From Dactylis glomerata (taxonomy: Eukaryota; Streptophyta; Magnoliopsida; Poales; Poaceae): a stretch of DNA of 64,000 nucleotides. The stretch covers positions 186,001 through 250,000 of the forward strand of contig QXEO01000382.1 in assembly GCA_007115705.1 (NCBI GenBank). Reading direction: 5' to 3'. The notes beneath the pieces were generated by a model. It did not search any database. It was not told the DNA's origin and worked only from the letters and a program-made list of their open reading frames with translations. Of this stretch, positions 1-12,145 are shown piece by piece (the stretch's first letter is position 1; each line of letters starts with the position of its first letter). Position numbers and translations under genes: made by a program.

Positions 1-753
1 TTTATGTGATCATAAGATTTGTATCTAGTTGAATTGCTAGATGTTATTATTCAAATATTATGCTACTCCTATGCTTTATTATTATACTCTCCGAAGATAC
101 CTCGTATCATGGTGTAAAGGTGACTAGTGTGTGCATCATGTGTATCTTTTTGGTTAATGTCTCTATGAATTGTTGGTGTTTGTTGGAACCATCTAGTGCG
201 TTCATGGTGATAGTGTGGGACAATCTAGTTTGGGTACATACGGACTTTGAGGAGTGCTTCGTAGCCCTACGCATGATTAGTGTATGTTTTCCATTGGAGA
301 ATTGTTTTGAGTTGCATATTGATGATAGTATCTATTGGTTCAATTATGTTATATTTGTTGAGAGTGTGTCCACTAGTGAAAGTATGATCCCTAGGCCTTG
401 TTTCCAAGCTTTGCACACCGTTTACTCGCTGTTTTGTTACTTGTTTGCTTGCTGCCATTTTTATTCCATATTGCATTTACTACTTATAATCATCTATACC
501 ACTTGTATTTCACTATCGCTTTGCCGAACTAGTGCACCTATACATCTGACAAGTGTATTGGGTGTTTGGGGACACAAGAGACTTTCTGTATCGTAATTGC
601 AGGGTTGTTTGAGAGGGATAGCTTTGACCTCTTCCTCCCTGAGTTCGATAAACCTTGGGTGATCCACTTAAGGGAAACTTGCTACTGTTCTACAAACCTC
701 TGCACTTGGAGGCCCAACACTGTCTACAAGAACAAAAGCGTGTGTAGACATCA
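1..753 (+). repeat. LTR end of a C-family Gypsy retrotransposon (element E, partial)
   Basis: This stretch aligns by eye with 17575-18482, the right part of the 5' LTR of element C, and ends in the same GACATCA terminus. No tRNA-Asp primer site follows it; the next bases belong to another retrotransposon's internal region. It is therefore read as the 3' LTR (or a solo LTR) of a copy that starts left of the window and inserted into element A. Open frames here (for example 60-596) are not protein genes: the same stretch recurs in other LTR copies. Confidence 0.75.
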
Positions 754-2833
754 GGCGCCCTCTGATTATTACACTGTGCATCATACCGGGGCGTCCTCGA
801 GCTCATATCAGGATAAAGGTACTTCTTTGTCATATTTTGGAGATGCCACTTCTTGGCCGCATTGGGATTGACCTCCACTTAGGCCAAAAGCCTAAGCTTG
901 GGGGGAGGTACACCGACAACTCACTCTTCTATACATCATATTCTGTCGGAACTTTGTATATCCATGTTTTGCTTTCTTTCTTTTTCTTTGTTGGTGTTCT
1001 TGTTTTGTTTCTACTTTCCAAAACACAAAAAGACCAAAAATATTTCTGTTGTTTCTCTTTGTTTGATTATTTAGTATTCTAGTATTGGTTTGCTTTACCT
1101 TCTAGTTTCGGTTTGATATTCAAAAAATCAAAAAAGATTTAGCTTTGTTTGCTATTTCCTTTTATTCTTGTTTTAAAATTCGAAAACCCAAAAATATATA
1201 TTGTTCTTCTTCGGTTTTGTAAAGTTTGCTATAGAGTTCGGTAGTCCCGTGACTCCATTGGAGCTTGGTTATCACTTCATATTATTCAAGCCACACAAGT
1301 GAAAGGCAATAATGACAATCTATGACAATTCGAGATGTGGTGAGAGGCTGGTGTGAACTCTATTTGTTTTTATTTTTGTGCATATACTCATTTATGTGGA
1401 CATGCTTAGTTTGTTCGTGTAAGGTGTATGTTATTTAATTGATGCTTAGTAGTTCCTGCTCTCATATGATTAGTTCCAATTTACTAATAGTTTGTAGCAT
1501 GTCATATAGATGTTTGTTGCATTGTTCTATTCATAAAACGGTATGGCATTGTGGTATCTTCCTCTGAATGTTTCATTTGAATCGACTTGGCACATGCTCA
1601 CGCATGCACACAAAAGCCAATTGAGCCTTGATGATTTATTTTGCCTTAGAGCGCTTGTATCATTTTTATGCCCCTGTTAATTTTGTTTTGTCGCAAGCAT
1701 GATTATGACAATTACTGCTCTCTCAATTGTCGCTTCCCAGTCTTTTGCAGCCTTCACCTGTACTGAGTATGAGCTCTACTCGTGCATCCAAACCCTTGAA
1801 AACCAAGTTATTCCAAAGAGTCCACTGTGAATTCCTATGCATGGCATTTCAAACCATTCCAAGCAAATTTTCATGTGCTACCTTTCAAAACCTTCAAAAT
1901 ACTTCTCATTTTGTGACACTGTTTTTAGCTCATGAGGACGTAGTGGTTGGGTTTGTTATCTTCCATACTAAATTAAGTACCCCTTGACTTGCATGCTTCA
2001 TCTGCTCATCAATAATTTTGCAAGGGAGCTGGTCAGACCATTGCAACCTTAATAAAGAAAAAAAAAGAAAAAAAGGCACTCCTCCATGGTATGTGAAAGT
2101 TGGTGGGCACCCGAAGGATTCGGTTAGCCATAGTTTGTGAAAGGAAAAGTGGGAAGGAGTTCCAAACTTTATAAAAGAGCATGTAGATGCCAATTTGCAA
2201 GAACTCAAAACCGCTCTCTACTTGTTTAGTACGGAAGATAACAAGTACTCCATTGCCAGTCATTGACAGGAACAACCACCTCTCAAAACAATTTTTTCTC
2301 TCTATTTTACAAATGAAAAGCTCTAGCACATGTTAAATCCCTGTTTCCCTCTGCGAAGGGCCCTTCTTTTACTTTTATGATTGAGTCGCCATCTTTTCTT
2401 TGAGCACCTTCTTGAGAGCATGGCTGTTCCCAGAATATGGTTAATTGTGGTATAATTTTGATGCTTGTATCTTTGATATTTCTACTTCTAGTCTTCTCTT
2501 GAACTTCAGAGGTGCCTCGGCATTTATGTTTTGCTCCACAAATAAAGGCAAGCGAGATACCACTTTATCATATCTTATTATGAGCATTACAATCCTGTAA
2601 CTTCTTATGTTTCATGTTGCTTATTATTGGTGCGTTGGTACTTTTTCATAGCTTGCATGACTATGAGGTAACATTAGTTGCATACTTCTTATTATGAATT
2701 GCCTAAGTACTTGATCATATAGTGATAATATATACATCTTATGAAGCAAATGTGTTTGTGAAAGCTTCTTTTATCGCACTTAGTTGTTAACTGATTTGCT
2801 TGAGGACAAGCAATAACTTAAGCTTGGGGGAGT
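754..2833 (+). mobile_element. 3' internal untranslated region of Gypsy element A
   Basis: No credible coding region is seen. The stretch is T-rich and ends in a polypurine tract directly before an LTR start. Bases about 1570-2390 resemble 22440-23220, the matching region of element C; shared stretches include GAGCTCTACTCGTGCATCCA and ATTCCTATGCATGG. The 5' LTR, primer site and gag-pol of A lie outside the window or are lost. Confidence 0.65.
2818..2833 (+). other. Polypurine tract of element A
   Basis: CTTAAGCTTGGGGGAGT lies immediately before the LTR start TGATACGTCC at 2834. The same AAGCTTGGGG signature precedes the 3' LTR of element C at 23663. Its position shows that the LTR starting at 2834 is a 3' LTR. 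Confidence 0.7.
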
Positions 2834-3210
2834 TGATACGTCCAAAACGTATCTACTTTCCTGAACCCTTTTGCTGTTGTTTTCCCTCTAATTTGTGTGT
2901 TTTGAATACAACTAACACGGACTAACACTATTTTCAGCAGAATTGCTCTGATGTCTCATTTTTGTGCAGAAATCCAACTTTCAAAAAAAATCCCAAAAAT
3001 ATTGCAACGCTCCTATTTTACCAGAAGACTCACGGAGCCTGAAGACGAGACGGAGAAGAGCCACGAGGGTCCCACACCACCTAGTGGCGCGGGCCAGGCC
3101 AGACCAGGCCGCGCCAGGGGGTGGTGTGGCCGCCTCAGCCATCGCCTCGAGCCCTCCTTCCGCCTACATATTGCCTCTAACCTGAAAACATCAGGGAGTT
3201 CAACATTTTT
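2834..3210 (+). repeat. 3' LTR of element A, piece 1 of 3
   Basis: Starts TGATACGTCCAAAACGTATC after the polypurine tract. It is interrupted at 3210/3211 by element D; the five bases 3206-3210 (TTTTT) are repeated at 12146-12150 where this LTR resumes. With pieces 12146-12949 and 29108-29336 the LTR would be about 1.4 kb. Confidence 0.8.
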
Positions 3211-6200
3211 TGTAACAACTCAGAAATTGTAATCCACTTTCTATTAATTGAAGTGCCAAATTTTGGACCAAGATAGAACTTTTTAGCTATTATTACATGT
3301 AAGCATGTATTTTTCCATTATATGTATTCTATGATTTTATGTGTGTTATTTTTGGTTGTGCATTGGTTAGTTAATTCTAAGTTAACCAACAGAAGCAATT
3401 GAGACAAAGTATAAGAATCAAGAAACCAGAAATAAAAATATTAAAGAAAAAGAGAAGAATAAGATGATCTAGGAAATCTATTTGACTACCCAACTTTGAG
3501 CCCTTGGATTAAGAAATCTGTAACTCACCTCCATGTTTGGCCAGTTAGTTGAGCTTGACCAAGTTATGTACTAACTCAACCAACAAATTTCTACCCAAAA
3601 TTCAAATCAGAACATCACTTAAACTTCTGTCAAACTTTGAATCTGAAACACTGACTATACCAAATTTTGAAATAAGATTTCTGCAAAACTTATTCTTTCT
3701 TTATAACAAAAATATGACTGGAAACCTTGGCCAATATGTTGACCACCCAAAGTGGAAAATTTCAAAAATTCAAATTTAAATCTCTTGCGGGCATTTCGTC
3801 GAACACTGGCAGACACAAATCAAAGCAAATCGAATTCACTGTGAGCTGCACTGTTCTTGCTCGCTCGAGGACTGTAGCCATGCTCCTGGGAGGCGCCGCG
3901 GTCGAGCCCCATTCCCTCTGCCCCGACCCGAGCCGTGTGAAGTGGAGGGAAGAAGGGACATGCGCCCAGGGCCCCCTCCCAGTCTTTCTTCTTCTCTGCA
4001 CGTTCCCGACCGCCATGCCCTCGCCAGCATCGACCCACAGCCCTCCGCAGCCGAGGCGACAACCTCCCAGCACGCCTCCGAGGCCGCCGTGCCCGGTGCG
4101 ACCTCCGAACGCCGCCAGGACCCCCGCACTGGCCACCTTCTGGTCGCCTTGCCCCCGGCCTCCCGCGACTATAAAAACCCCAGTCGATCACCCCCAGAGG
4201 ACGCACACACCACCGCAACCAATCCCCACTCTTCTCTCTTCCTCTCTCCCTCGGAAACGTCCGATCTCTGCACGGGAGCGCCGCCGCATTCTGGAGGATT
4301 TCGGCCACCATTGGAGCAGCTGCTGGTGCGAGGTGGAGGAGCGGAGCCACCGCTGTCGATCTGCATCACCGCCGTCAAGCTCTGCTTCCTCTCCGTCGAG
4401 CTACGCCGCCGAGCAGTACCACTGCTGAACGCCGGTGAGTCCCTGGTCTGTCCCGCGGTAGACGACGACGATGCACCGTTGGATCTTGATCCAACGGGAG
4501 CATACCGGTTCGGCGATTCTAATTAGATCTGACGAGTGGACCCCATCTGTCAGATTCAGTTTTAAAACATTCCCGCCCCGCGCGAAATGGTATCGGGCCG
4601 GCCCGTTCGGACTTCTTCTGGATTCGGCCCGTTTGGTTAGAAGTAGGTCCGTTTCGTTTTTATTTATTCTCCCGCCTTTTTGAATTAATTCAAAATTGTT
4701 TCAGATATGTTTTTCAAACCTAAATTCCAAGAGTTTTACAAATCCATTTCTAGCAAATAAATAGGCGTTGGAAAGCTTATAAAATGCTCTACACTGTAGG
4801 ACTGATTAGAATTCCATTTGAAGTAGGAATTTAATTATATAAGAATAGTGTGACCATAACTTTGTTAATCTTAGATTATTTCTAGAAATTGGTTTAAGCC
4901 ACCTAAAAATATGAAACTTGTTTGGTGAACTCACTAAATACCTCCCCCCACTGGTTAGTCACTCTTAATCTACTAAAAACTTGTTAATGGTACCAATTAG
5001 ACCCTAACCCAATTCTAGTTAGTAGCATAAAATGATAGATTCCTATTGCACACTTAGAACTAATTGTTGCCCTCAATACCAATCCACTTAATCAAACCCT
5101 TCTCACTTGAACCAGTCCAACCCCTCCTAGTACAAATACCCTTAGTTGAATACCCATACTTAAAAAGTAAACCACACATGGCATATGGTAGAAAATTCAA
5201 CTTGCACACTCAATGCAAACTTAGAAGAAAACTTGCAACACAATTCAAATAAAAATCCAATAGGAAGGCTAGTGTTTGAAGACAAGTATGTGTGCTTGGT
5301 GTGTTGTTAGCATTGTGTAGTGATGATGTGCTTTATGTCTATTCGTTATTAGACGCTAGTGTTGTCGAGGAGGATATTGAGGGGGAATATTATCAAGAAG
5401 AAGAAGAATACCCCGGACACTTTGCCAACCAAGGCAAGCCATCTTTTGATTCATACTCCCAATGCCTAGTTTTAATATTGCATTCTACTTGATTTAAGTA
5501 AATTGCATGATTGAATTGCTAGAGTAGAATGATAGAAGTTTAGTGATATCTTGCTTAGCAAGAGCATCAAGCTGAGTTTATCCAACCATAGCTTAGTGGT
5601 ATCCTCACTCAATATAGTTGCTTAGTCGCTAATAAAATTGAGGCCATATCTAAGTGGAACCCCATTGAACTTGGTAACTTGAACTTGAAAACTTGAAATG
5701 GAGATTCTCCTACATGATGGTCTTATGAAGGAAAAATAATATTGACTAAGAATTATGGAATGTATTTCCTAAATGATAATAAGTGATGTACTATGTGAGC
5801 CAACCATACCGTACGACCACATTACCCCTATATGGGAAGGGGCTTAGTCCGTAGCTTGTTTACCTTAGTATGGGAGGCCTTGTATCAAACCTTTATGGAA
5901 GGACACCGTGAGCGGCTACTTCTGAACCGAGTGGATTCCACTAATCCGGCATCCCGGAGCGGCCAGAACTAGAGGCGCCGGAGCGGGGATTCCGTACCCC
6001 GGGCTCTAGGGAAGGATCCTATACTAGGGTGAGCAAGTGAAAGAGTTTGTTTGATTATCTGAACCCCGCATACTTGTGTATGACGATCCGTGGATTTCTC
6101 CCGGCAGATGTATCGAATCTTGTGGGTAAAGTGTACCCCTCTGCAGATGTTTTCAAACTATTCGAATAGCCGCGTCCGCGGTCATGGACAGTTGGCAAGC

Positions 6201-6792
6201 TGTACTTGACTTTTGTCAAGAATGATAATAACTCCTGGTGAACTTGGTGAATGACTTGACTTGACCTTGATGTTGACACACTTGAAGTTCTTCTTTAGAT
6301 TGAACTTAGAGAACTAAACCTCTTTTCTACCAATGAACCTTCTTGGGAAATAAAACTAGCTTTTGCAAAAATAAACTTAGTGCCTAGTCCACTATACCAA
6401 ACTTGCATATCTACTTCATCATTTCATTTATAAGATGGTTTGCGAGTGCATGCAATGTACTCATGGCTGTGTCCCTGGCTATCAACTTGGCCAGACTATG
6501 GGGAAGAGTACCAGGAGGAAGGGTATGAAGAAGAGTACCAGAACTAAGCTCGTCTCCATGAGTCGCCATTGCCTGTAGGGTGAAGGCATGGACCCGAAGA
6601 CGTTATTTCCGCTGCTATATTGTGTTGTAATATGAACTTGGTCACTACGACCATTGTATTTGAACCCTCGTGTTGTAATGTCTATGGAACTGGTTACCAA
6701 CTACGTTATGTATATCGCAACAATGGTTCTGGGATTGCGGTGGAATACATAATAGGCGCTTCGAATTTGTTATCAAATTTGAGGTCATCACA
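3211..6792 (+). repeat. Element D 5' LTR
   Basis: 3582 bp, starts TGTAACAACTCAG and ends GTCATCACA. A GC-rich block (about 3840-4500) holds a TATA box (CTATAAAAACC near 4169) followed by a CT-rich leader, typical of an LTR promoter. Long overlapping open frames in this block occur unchanged in the other LTR and do not resemble a protein family I know. Confidence 0.85.
4168..4178 (+). promoter_or_regulatory. LTR promoter TATA box (element D 5' LTR)
   Basis: ACTATAAAAAC sits in a GC-rich block about 0.95 kb into the LTR and is followed by a pyrimidine-rich, ACGCACACACC-type leader. The same box is at about 9521 in the 3' LTR. Confidence 0.55.
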
Positions 6793-7614
6793 AGTTGGTA
6801 TCAGAGCCTAGGCTGACTCTAGGAAACCCTAGTTAGCATGGTCGTTAGAAAATGATATCTCTGATATCACAAGTTTGGTATCAGGACTATCATGACCTTA
6901 GGAGACCTTAGTTAGCATGGTCGTTAGCTAAGAAAGTGATATTTTGTCAAACACTTATTTCTACAAAAGAAACTTATTTGCTTTGGTACCCAAAGCCCAA
7001 CTTATACTCCCATCTTATTCACTTCAAATATCTTACACTCTCAACTTATACTCTCAAGAGATTTTGACAAAGAATTTACTTACCTCTTTAATTACAAAGT
7101 CTTTTCAAATATTTGTTTTACTCTATTCCTCATCTACTTCAAATATATGCTATGGATGATAAACCAACCTATGACCGAAGGACTTTTGGATCAAAAGATG
7201 AGGGACTCAATATTTTTCAAGACTTCAACCTTGGATGTCAACTACGACTGCTGCCATCAAAAGTGAGTCTCTTCACCTGATCCAGAAATCCCCCGACAAG
7301 AGTCAACCCTGTGAGACAAAGACTGCAAGAGCAAATAGAGAGTGATCAGAAATGATGAAGACCCAGCAACCTTTTGACCCACAGGATTTATAGGAAATGC
7401 TTATTTGATTTCATTAAGCTGCCATTACCTCACGATTATTAAGTGTGCTTAGTGCCTTGTGTGTTTGAATGATTGAATTGTTTTGAGATGTGTTGCTCAT
7501 ATGCCCTCCGGCAACATGTAGCAACCACCCCAACAACTTGTTTTCTCCAAAGTGTTCTAGTAGTTTTGGCCCAAACTAAATTTTAAACCATACCAATCCC
7601 ACATTAGAAACCTT
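6793..7614 (+). other. Element D leader between PBS and gag remnant
   Basis: Contains the primer site and an approximately 80-bp imperfect tandem copy of it (about 6793-6870 and 6873-6945, both with CTTAGTTAGCATGGTCGTTAG or one-base variants). The rest has only short open frames and no recognisable domain. Confidence 0.55.
6796..6808 (+). other. Primer binding site of element D (initiator tRNA-Met)
   Basis: TGGTATCAGAGCC, three bases after the 5' LTR end, matches the 3' end of plant initiator tRNA-Met. A second decayed copy of this site and the bases after it begins at 6876. Confidence 0.8.
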
Positions 7615-8148
7615 TTGAAAGTTGTTCCCTCTCATCTACTGCAGAGCTTCACCCCTGATGCACCTCACATGCTCGCAAGTCTACACAACTACACCATGAC
7701 CCACCCTAGGAAATCTACATTTCGAGTCATATCAAATTCTCTTCAGCTAGGAGCTCAAGTTGTCAAGACTAGCAAAAAGTCTCGATCTCGTAAGAGGCGA
7801 AATCAAGCAAGAGATATGTATCGTCAAGCAAGTGGATGTCCAATACGCTGCAACGGAGACTATGAGAAGACTCTGCGATCTGGAAAAATAGTTACTGGTG
7901 GCAAGACCAACATTACCTGCTATGAGTGCGGAATCAAGGGGCACTACTCCAACGAGTGCCCAAAGAAGCTGAACGAAGCACCACAATTTATCGCATGCCC
8001 ACGAAGCCATGGAAGAACTGAAGATCGTGTCAAAGGACGCACCAGCCTCATCATCCTTAACATGACGGAAACACCCTTCCAAAGTAACCACAAGTATGTC
8101 TACCAACATGAAGACACAAAGAAAGGAAAACCAGGAATCAACCACTAG
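7615..8148 (+). pseudogene. Gag remnant with CCHC zinc knuckle (element D)
   Basis: An open frame of 177 codons contains one retroviral-type zinc knuckle, CYECGIKGHYSNECP (C-x2-C-x4-H-x4-C), at about residues 103-117, preceded by a basic segment (KKSRSRKRR) around residue 55. Gag proteins coat the element's RNA in the cytoplasm. The upstream capsid part of gag is not recognisable and no protease or polymerase follows, so this is a relic. The ATG at 7615 is simply the first in frame. Confidence 0.65.
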
Positions 8149-8548
8149 CTACCCGGAAGTTGCACTTAGCTACAATGATGGTAGGAACAAGTTGGATCAA
8201 GATTTTGAAGCACATGTCAAGAAGAAGCCTTAGTCACCTTAGTTTGGGACTAGTAGGCTTGTTTATTTCTTTGTAAATCAAGAGCGAGACTTGTAATCCG
8301 CAAGACCCTTTTTAATAAAAGCCTATGGTTTAGATGCCAAATATTTTGTTTTTGAAAGTGTGATTATTTGTTGAAATTGCTATGTGATTGGTGAAGATGT
8401 GTTTTGGCCCATCTGGCCACATCACATTTCGGGTCTACCCAATCTTTCCATCTTGATATAAATTAATGCACCCTCTATCTTTTATCTGGTAATCTCATCT
8501 CCCAATCTATTTCAATCTTAACTTGTGAATCTCGGGACGAGATTCTTT

Positions 8549-8563
8549 TTAAGGGGGGAAGAT
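8549..8563 (+). other. Polypurine tract of element D
   Basis: TTAAGGGGGGAAGAT directly precedes the 3' LTR. An imperfect palindrome CTCGGGACGAG lies about 12 bases upstream, with a counterpart in element B. Confidence 0.7.
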
Positions 8564-11500
8564 TGTAACAACTCAGAAATTGTAATCCACTTTCTATTAA
8601 TTGAAGTGCCAAAGTTTGGACCAAGATAGAACTTTTTAGCTATTATTACATGTAAGCATGTATTTTTCCATTATATGTATTCTATGATTTCATGTGTGTT
8701 ATTTTTGGTTGTGCATTGGTTAGTTAATTCTAAGTTAACCAACAGAAGCAATTGAGACAAAGTATAAGAATCAAGAAACCAGAAATAAAAATATTAAAGA
8801 AAAAGAGAAGAATAAGATGATCTAGGAAATCTGTTTGACTACCCTACTTTGAGCCCTTGGATTAAGAAATCTGTAACTCACCTCCATGTTTGGCCAGTTA
8901 GTTGAGCTTGACCAAGTTATGTACTAACTCAACCAACAAATTTCTACCCAAAATTCAAATCAGAACATCACTTAAACTTCTGTCAAACTTTGAATCTGAA
9001 ACAGTGACTATACCAAATTTTGAAATAAGATTTCTGCAAAACTTATTCTTTCTTTATAACAAAAATATGACTGGAAACCTTGGCCAATATGTTGACCACC
9101 CAAAGTGGAAAATTTCAAAAATTCAAATTTAAATCTCTTGCGGGCATTTCGTCGAACACTGGCAGACACAAATCAAAGCAAATCGAATTCACTGTGAGCT
9201 GCACTGTTCTTGCTCGCTCGAGGACTGTAGCCATGCTCCTGGGAGGCGCCGCGGTCGAGCCCCGTTCCCTCTGCCCCGACCTGAGCCGTGTGAAGTGGAG
9301 GGAAGAAGAGACATGCGCCCAGGGCCCCCTCCCAGTCTTTCTTCTTCTCTGCACATTCCCGACCGCCATGCCCTCGCCAGCACTGACCCACAGCCCTCCG
9401 CAGCCGAGGTGACAACCTCCCAGCACACCTCCGAGGCCGCCGTGCCCGGTGCGACCTCTGAACGCCGCCAGGACCCCCGCACTGGCCACCTTCTGGTCGC
9501 CTTGCCCCTGGCCTCCCACGACTATAAAAACCCCCGTCGATCACCCCCAGAGGACGCACACACCACCGCAACTGATCCCCACTCTTCTCTCTTCCTCTCT
9601 CCCTCGGAAACGTCCGATCTCTGCACGGGAGTGCCGCCGCGTTCTGGAGGATTTCGGCCACCATTGGAGCAGCTGCTGGTGCGAGGTGGAGGAGCGGAGC
9701 CGCCGCTGTCGATCTGCATCACCGCCGTCAAGCTCTGCTTCCTCTCCGTCGAGCTACGCCGCCGAGCAGTACCACTGCTGAACGCCGGTGAGTCCCTGGT
9801 CTGTCCCGTGGTAGACGACGACGATGCACCGTTGGATCTTGATCCAACGGGAGCATACCGGTTCGGTGATTCTAATTAGATCTGACGAGTGGACCCCATC
9901 TGTCAGATTCAGTTTTAAAACATTCCCGCCCCACGCGAAACGGTATCGGGCCGGCCCGTTCGGACTTCTTCTGGATTCGGCCCATTTGGTTAGAAGTAGG
10001 TCCGTTTTGTTTTTATTTATTCTCCCGCCTTTTCGAATTAATTCATAATTGTTTCAGATATGTTTTTCAAACCTAAATTCCAAGAGTTTTACAAATCCAT
10101 TTCTAGCAAATAAATAGGCGTTGGAAAGCTTATAAAATGCTCTACACTGTAGGACTGATTAGAATTCCATTTGAAGTAGGAATTTAATTAGATAAGAATA
10201 GTGTGACCATAACTTTGTTAATCTTAGATAATTTCTAGAAATTGGTTTAAGCCACCTAAAAATATGAAACTTGTTTGGTGAACTCACTAAATACCTCCCC
10301 CCACTGGTTAGTCACTCTTAATCTACTAAAAACTTGTTAATGGTACCAATTAGACCCTAACCCAATTCTAGTTAGTAGCATAAAATGATAGATTCCTATT
10401 GCACACTTAGAACTAATTGTTGCCCTCAATACCAATCCACTTAATCAAACCCTTCTCACTTGAACCAGTCCAACCCCTCCTAGTACAAATACCCTTAGTT
10501 GAATACCCATACTTAAAAAGTAAACCACACATGGCATATGGTAGAAAATTCAACTTGCACACTCAATGCAAACTTAGAAGAAAACTTGCAACACAATTCA
10601 AATAAAAATCCAATAGGAAGGCTAGTGTTTGAAGACAAGTATGTGTGCTTGGTGTGTTGTTAGCATTGTGTAGTGATGATGTGCTTTATGTCTATTCGTT
10701 ATTAGACGCTAGTGTTGCTGAGGAGGATATTGAGGGGGAATATTATCAAGAAGAAGAAGAATACCCCGGACACTTTGCCAACCAAGGCAAGCCATCTTTT
10801 GATTCATACTCCCAATGCCTAGTTTTAATATTGCATTCTACTTGATTTAAGTAAATTGCATGATTGAATTGCTAGAGTAGAATGATAGAAGTTTAGTGAT
10901 ATCTTACTTAGCAAGAGCATCAAGCTGAGTTTATCCAACCATAGCTTAGTGGTATCCTCACTCAATATAGTTGCTTAGTCGCTAATAAAATTGAGGCCAT
11001 ATCTAAGTGGAACCCCATTGAACTTGGTAACTTGAACTTGAAAACTTGAAATGGAGATTCTCCTACATGATGGTCTTATGAAGGAAAAATAATATTGACT
11101 AAGAATTATGGAATGTATTTCCTAAATGATAATAAGTGATGTACTATGTGAGCCAACCATACCGTACGACCACATTACCCCTATATGGGAAGGGGCTTAG
11201 TCCGTAGCTTGTTTACCTTAGTATGGGAGGCCTTGTATCAAACCTTTATGGAAGGACACCGTGAGCGGTTACTTCTGAACCGAGTGGATTCCACTAATCC
11301 GGCATCCCGGAGCGGCCAGAACTAGAGGCGCCGGAGCGGGGATTCCGTACCCCGGGCTCTAGGGAAGGATCCTATACTAGGGTGAGCAAGTGAAAGAGTT
11401 TGTTTGATTATCTGAACCCCACATACTTGTGTATGACAATCCGTGGATTTCTCCCGGCAGATGTATCGAATCTTGTGGGTAAAGTGTACCCCTCTGCAGA

Positions 11501-12145
11501 GGTTTTCAAACTATTCGAATAGCCGCGTCCGCGGTCATGGACAGTTGGCAAGCTGTACTTGACTTTTGTCAAGAATGATAATAACTCCTGGTGAACTTGG
11601 TGAATGACTTGACTTGACCTTGATGTTGACACACTTGAAGTTCTTCTTTAGATTGAACTTAGAGAACTAAACCTCTTTTCTACCAATGAACCTTCTTGGG
11701 AAATAAAACTAGCTTTTGCAAAAATAAACTTAGTGCCTAGTCCACTATACCAAACTTGCATATCTACTTCATCATTTCATTTATAAGATGGTTTGCGAGT
11801 GCATCCAATGTACTCATGGTTGTGTCCCTGGCTATCAACTTGGCCAGACTATGGGGAAGAGTACCAGGAGGAAGGGTATGAAGAAGAGTACCAGAACTAA
11901 GCTCGTCTCCATAAGTCGCCATTGCCTGTAGGGTTAAGGCATGGACCCGAAGACGTTATTTCTGATGCTATATTGTGTTGTAATATGAACTTGGTCACTA
12001 CGACCATTGTATTTGAACCCTCGTGTTGTAATGTCTATGGAACTGGTTACCAACTACGTTATGTATATCGCAACAATGGTTCTGGGATTGCGGTGGAATA
12101 CATAACGGGCGCTTCAAATTTGTTATCAAATTTGAGGTCGTCACA
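8564..12145 (+). repeat. Element D 3' LTR
   Basis: 3582 bp, colinear with 3211-6792 and of the same length. It ends GTCGTCACA followed by the TTTTT duplication, after which element A's LTR continues. Confidence 0.85.

Larger units (their letters stand above)
3211..12145 (+). mobile_element. Element D: complete but non-autonomous Gypsy retrotransposon with very long LTRs
   Basis: Two direct LTRs of identical length (3211-6792 and 8564-12145, 3582 bp each, TG...CA) flank only about 1.8 kb of internal sequence. The element is bordered by a TTTTT target-site duplication. It has an initiator-tRNA-Met primer site and a GGGG-rich polypurine tract. The only recognisable coding trace is a gag zinc knuckle; protease, reverse transcriptase, RNase H and integrase are absent, so it must have moved with enzymes of a relative. 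The LTRs differ by scattered single bases only, pointing to a fairly young insertion. PBS, polypurine tract and the palindrome before it resemble the Tekay-like element B. Confidence 0.85.

Noticed and set aside
60..596. 178-codon open frame at the left edge
   Set aside because: It is LTR sequence, repeated in element C LTRs at 18010 and 24772 with different frame ends.
3942..4526. 194-codon open frame (and copies at 9295-9879)
   Set aside because: It lies in the GC-rich promoter block of both LTRs of element D, overlaps frames on both strands and shows no domain; GC-rich sequence lacks stops by chance.
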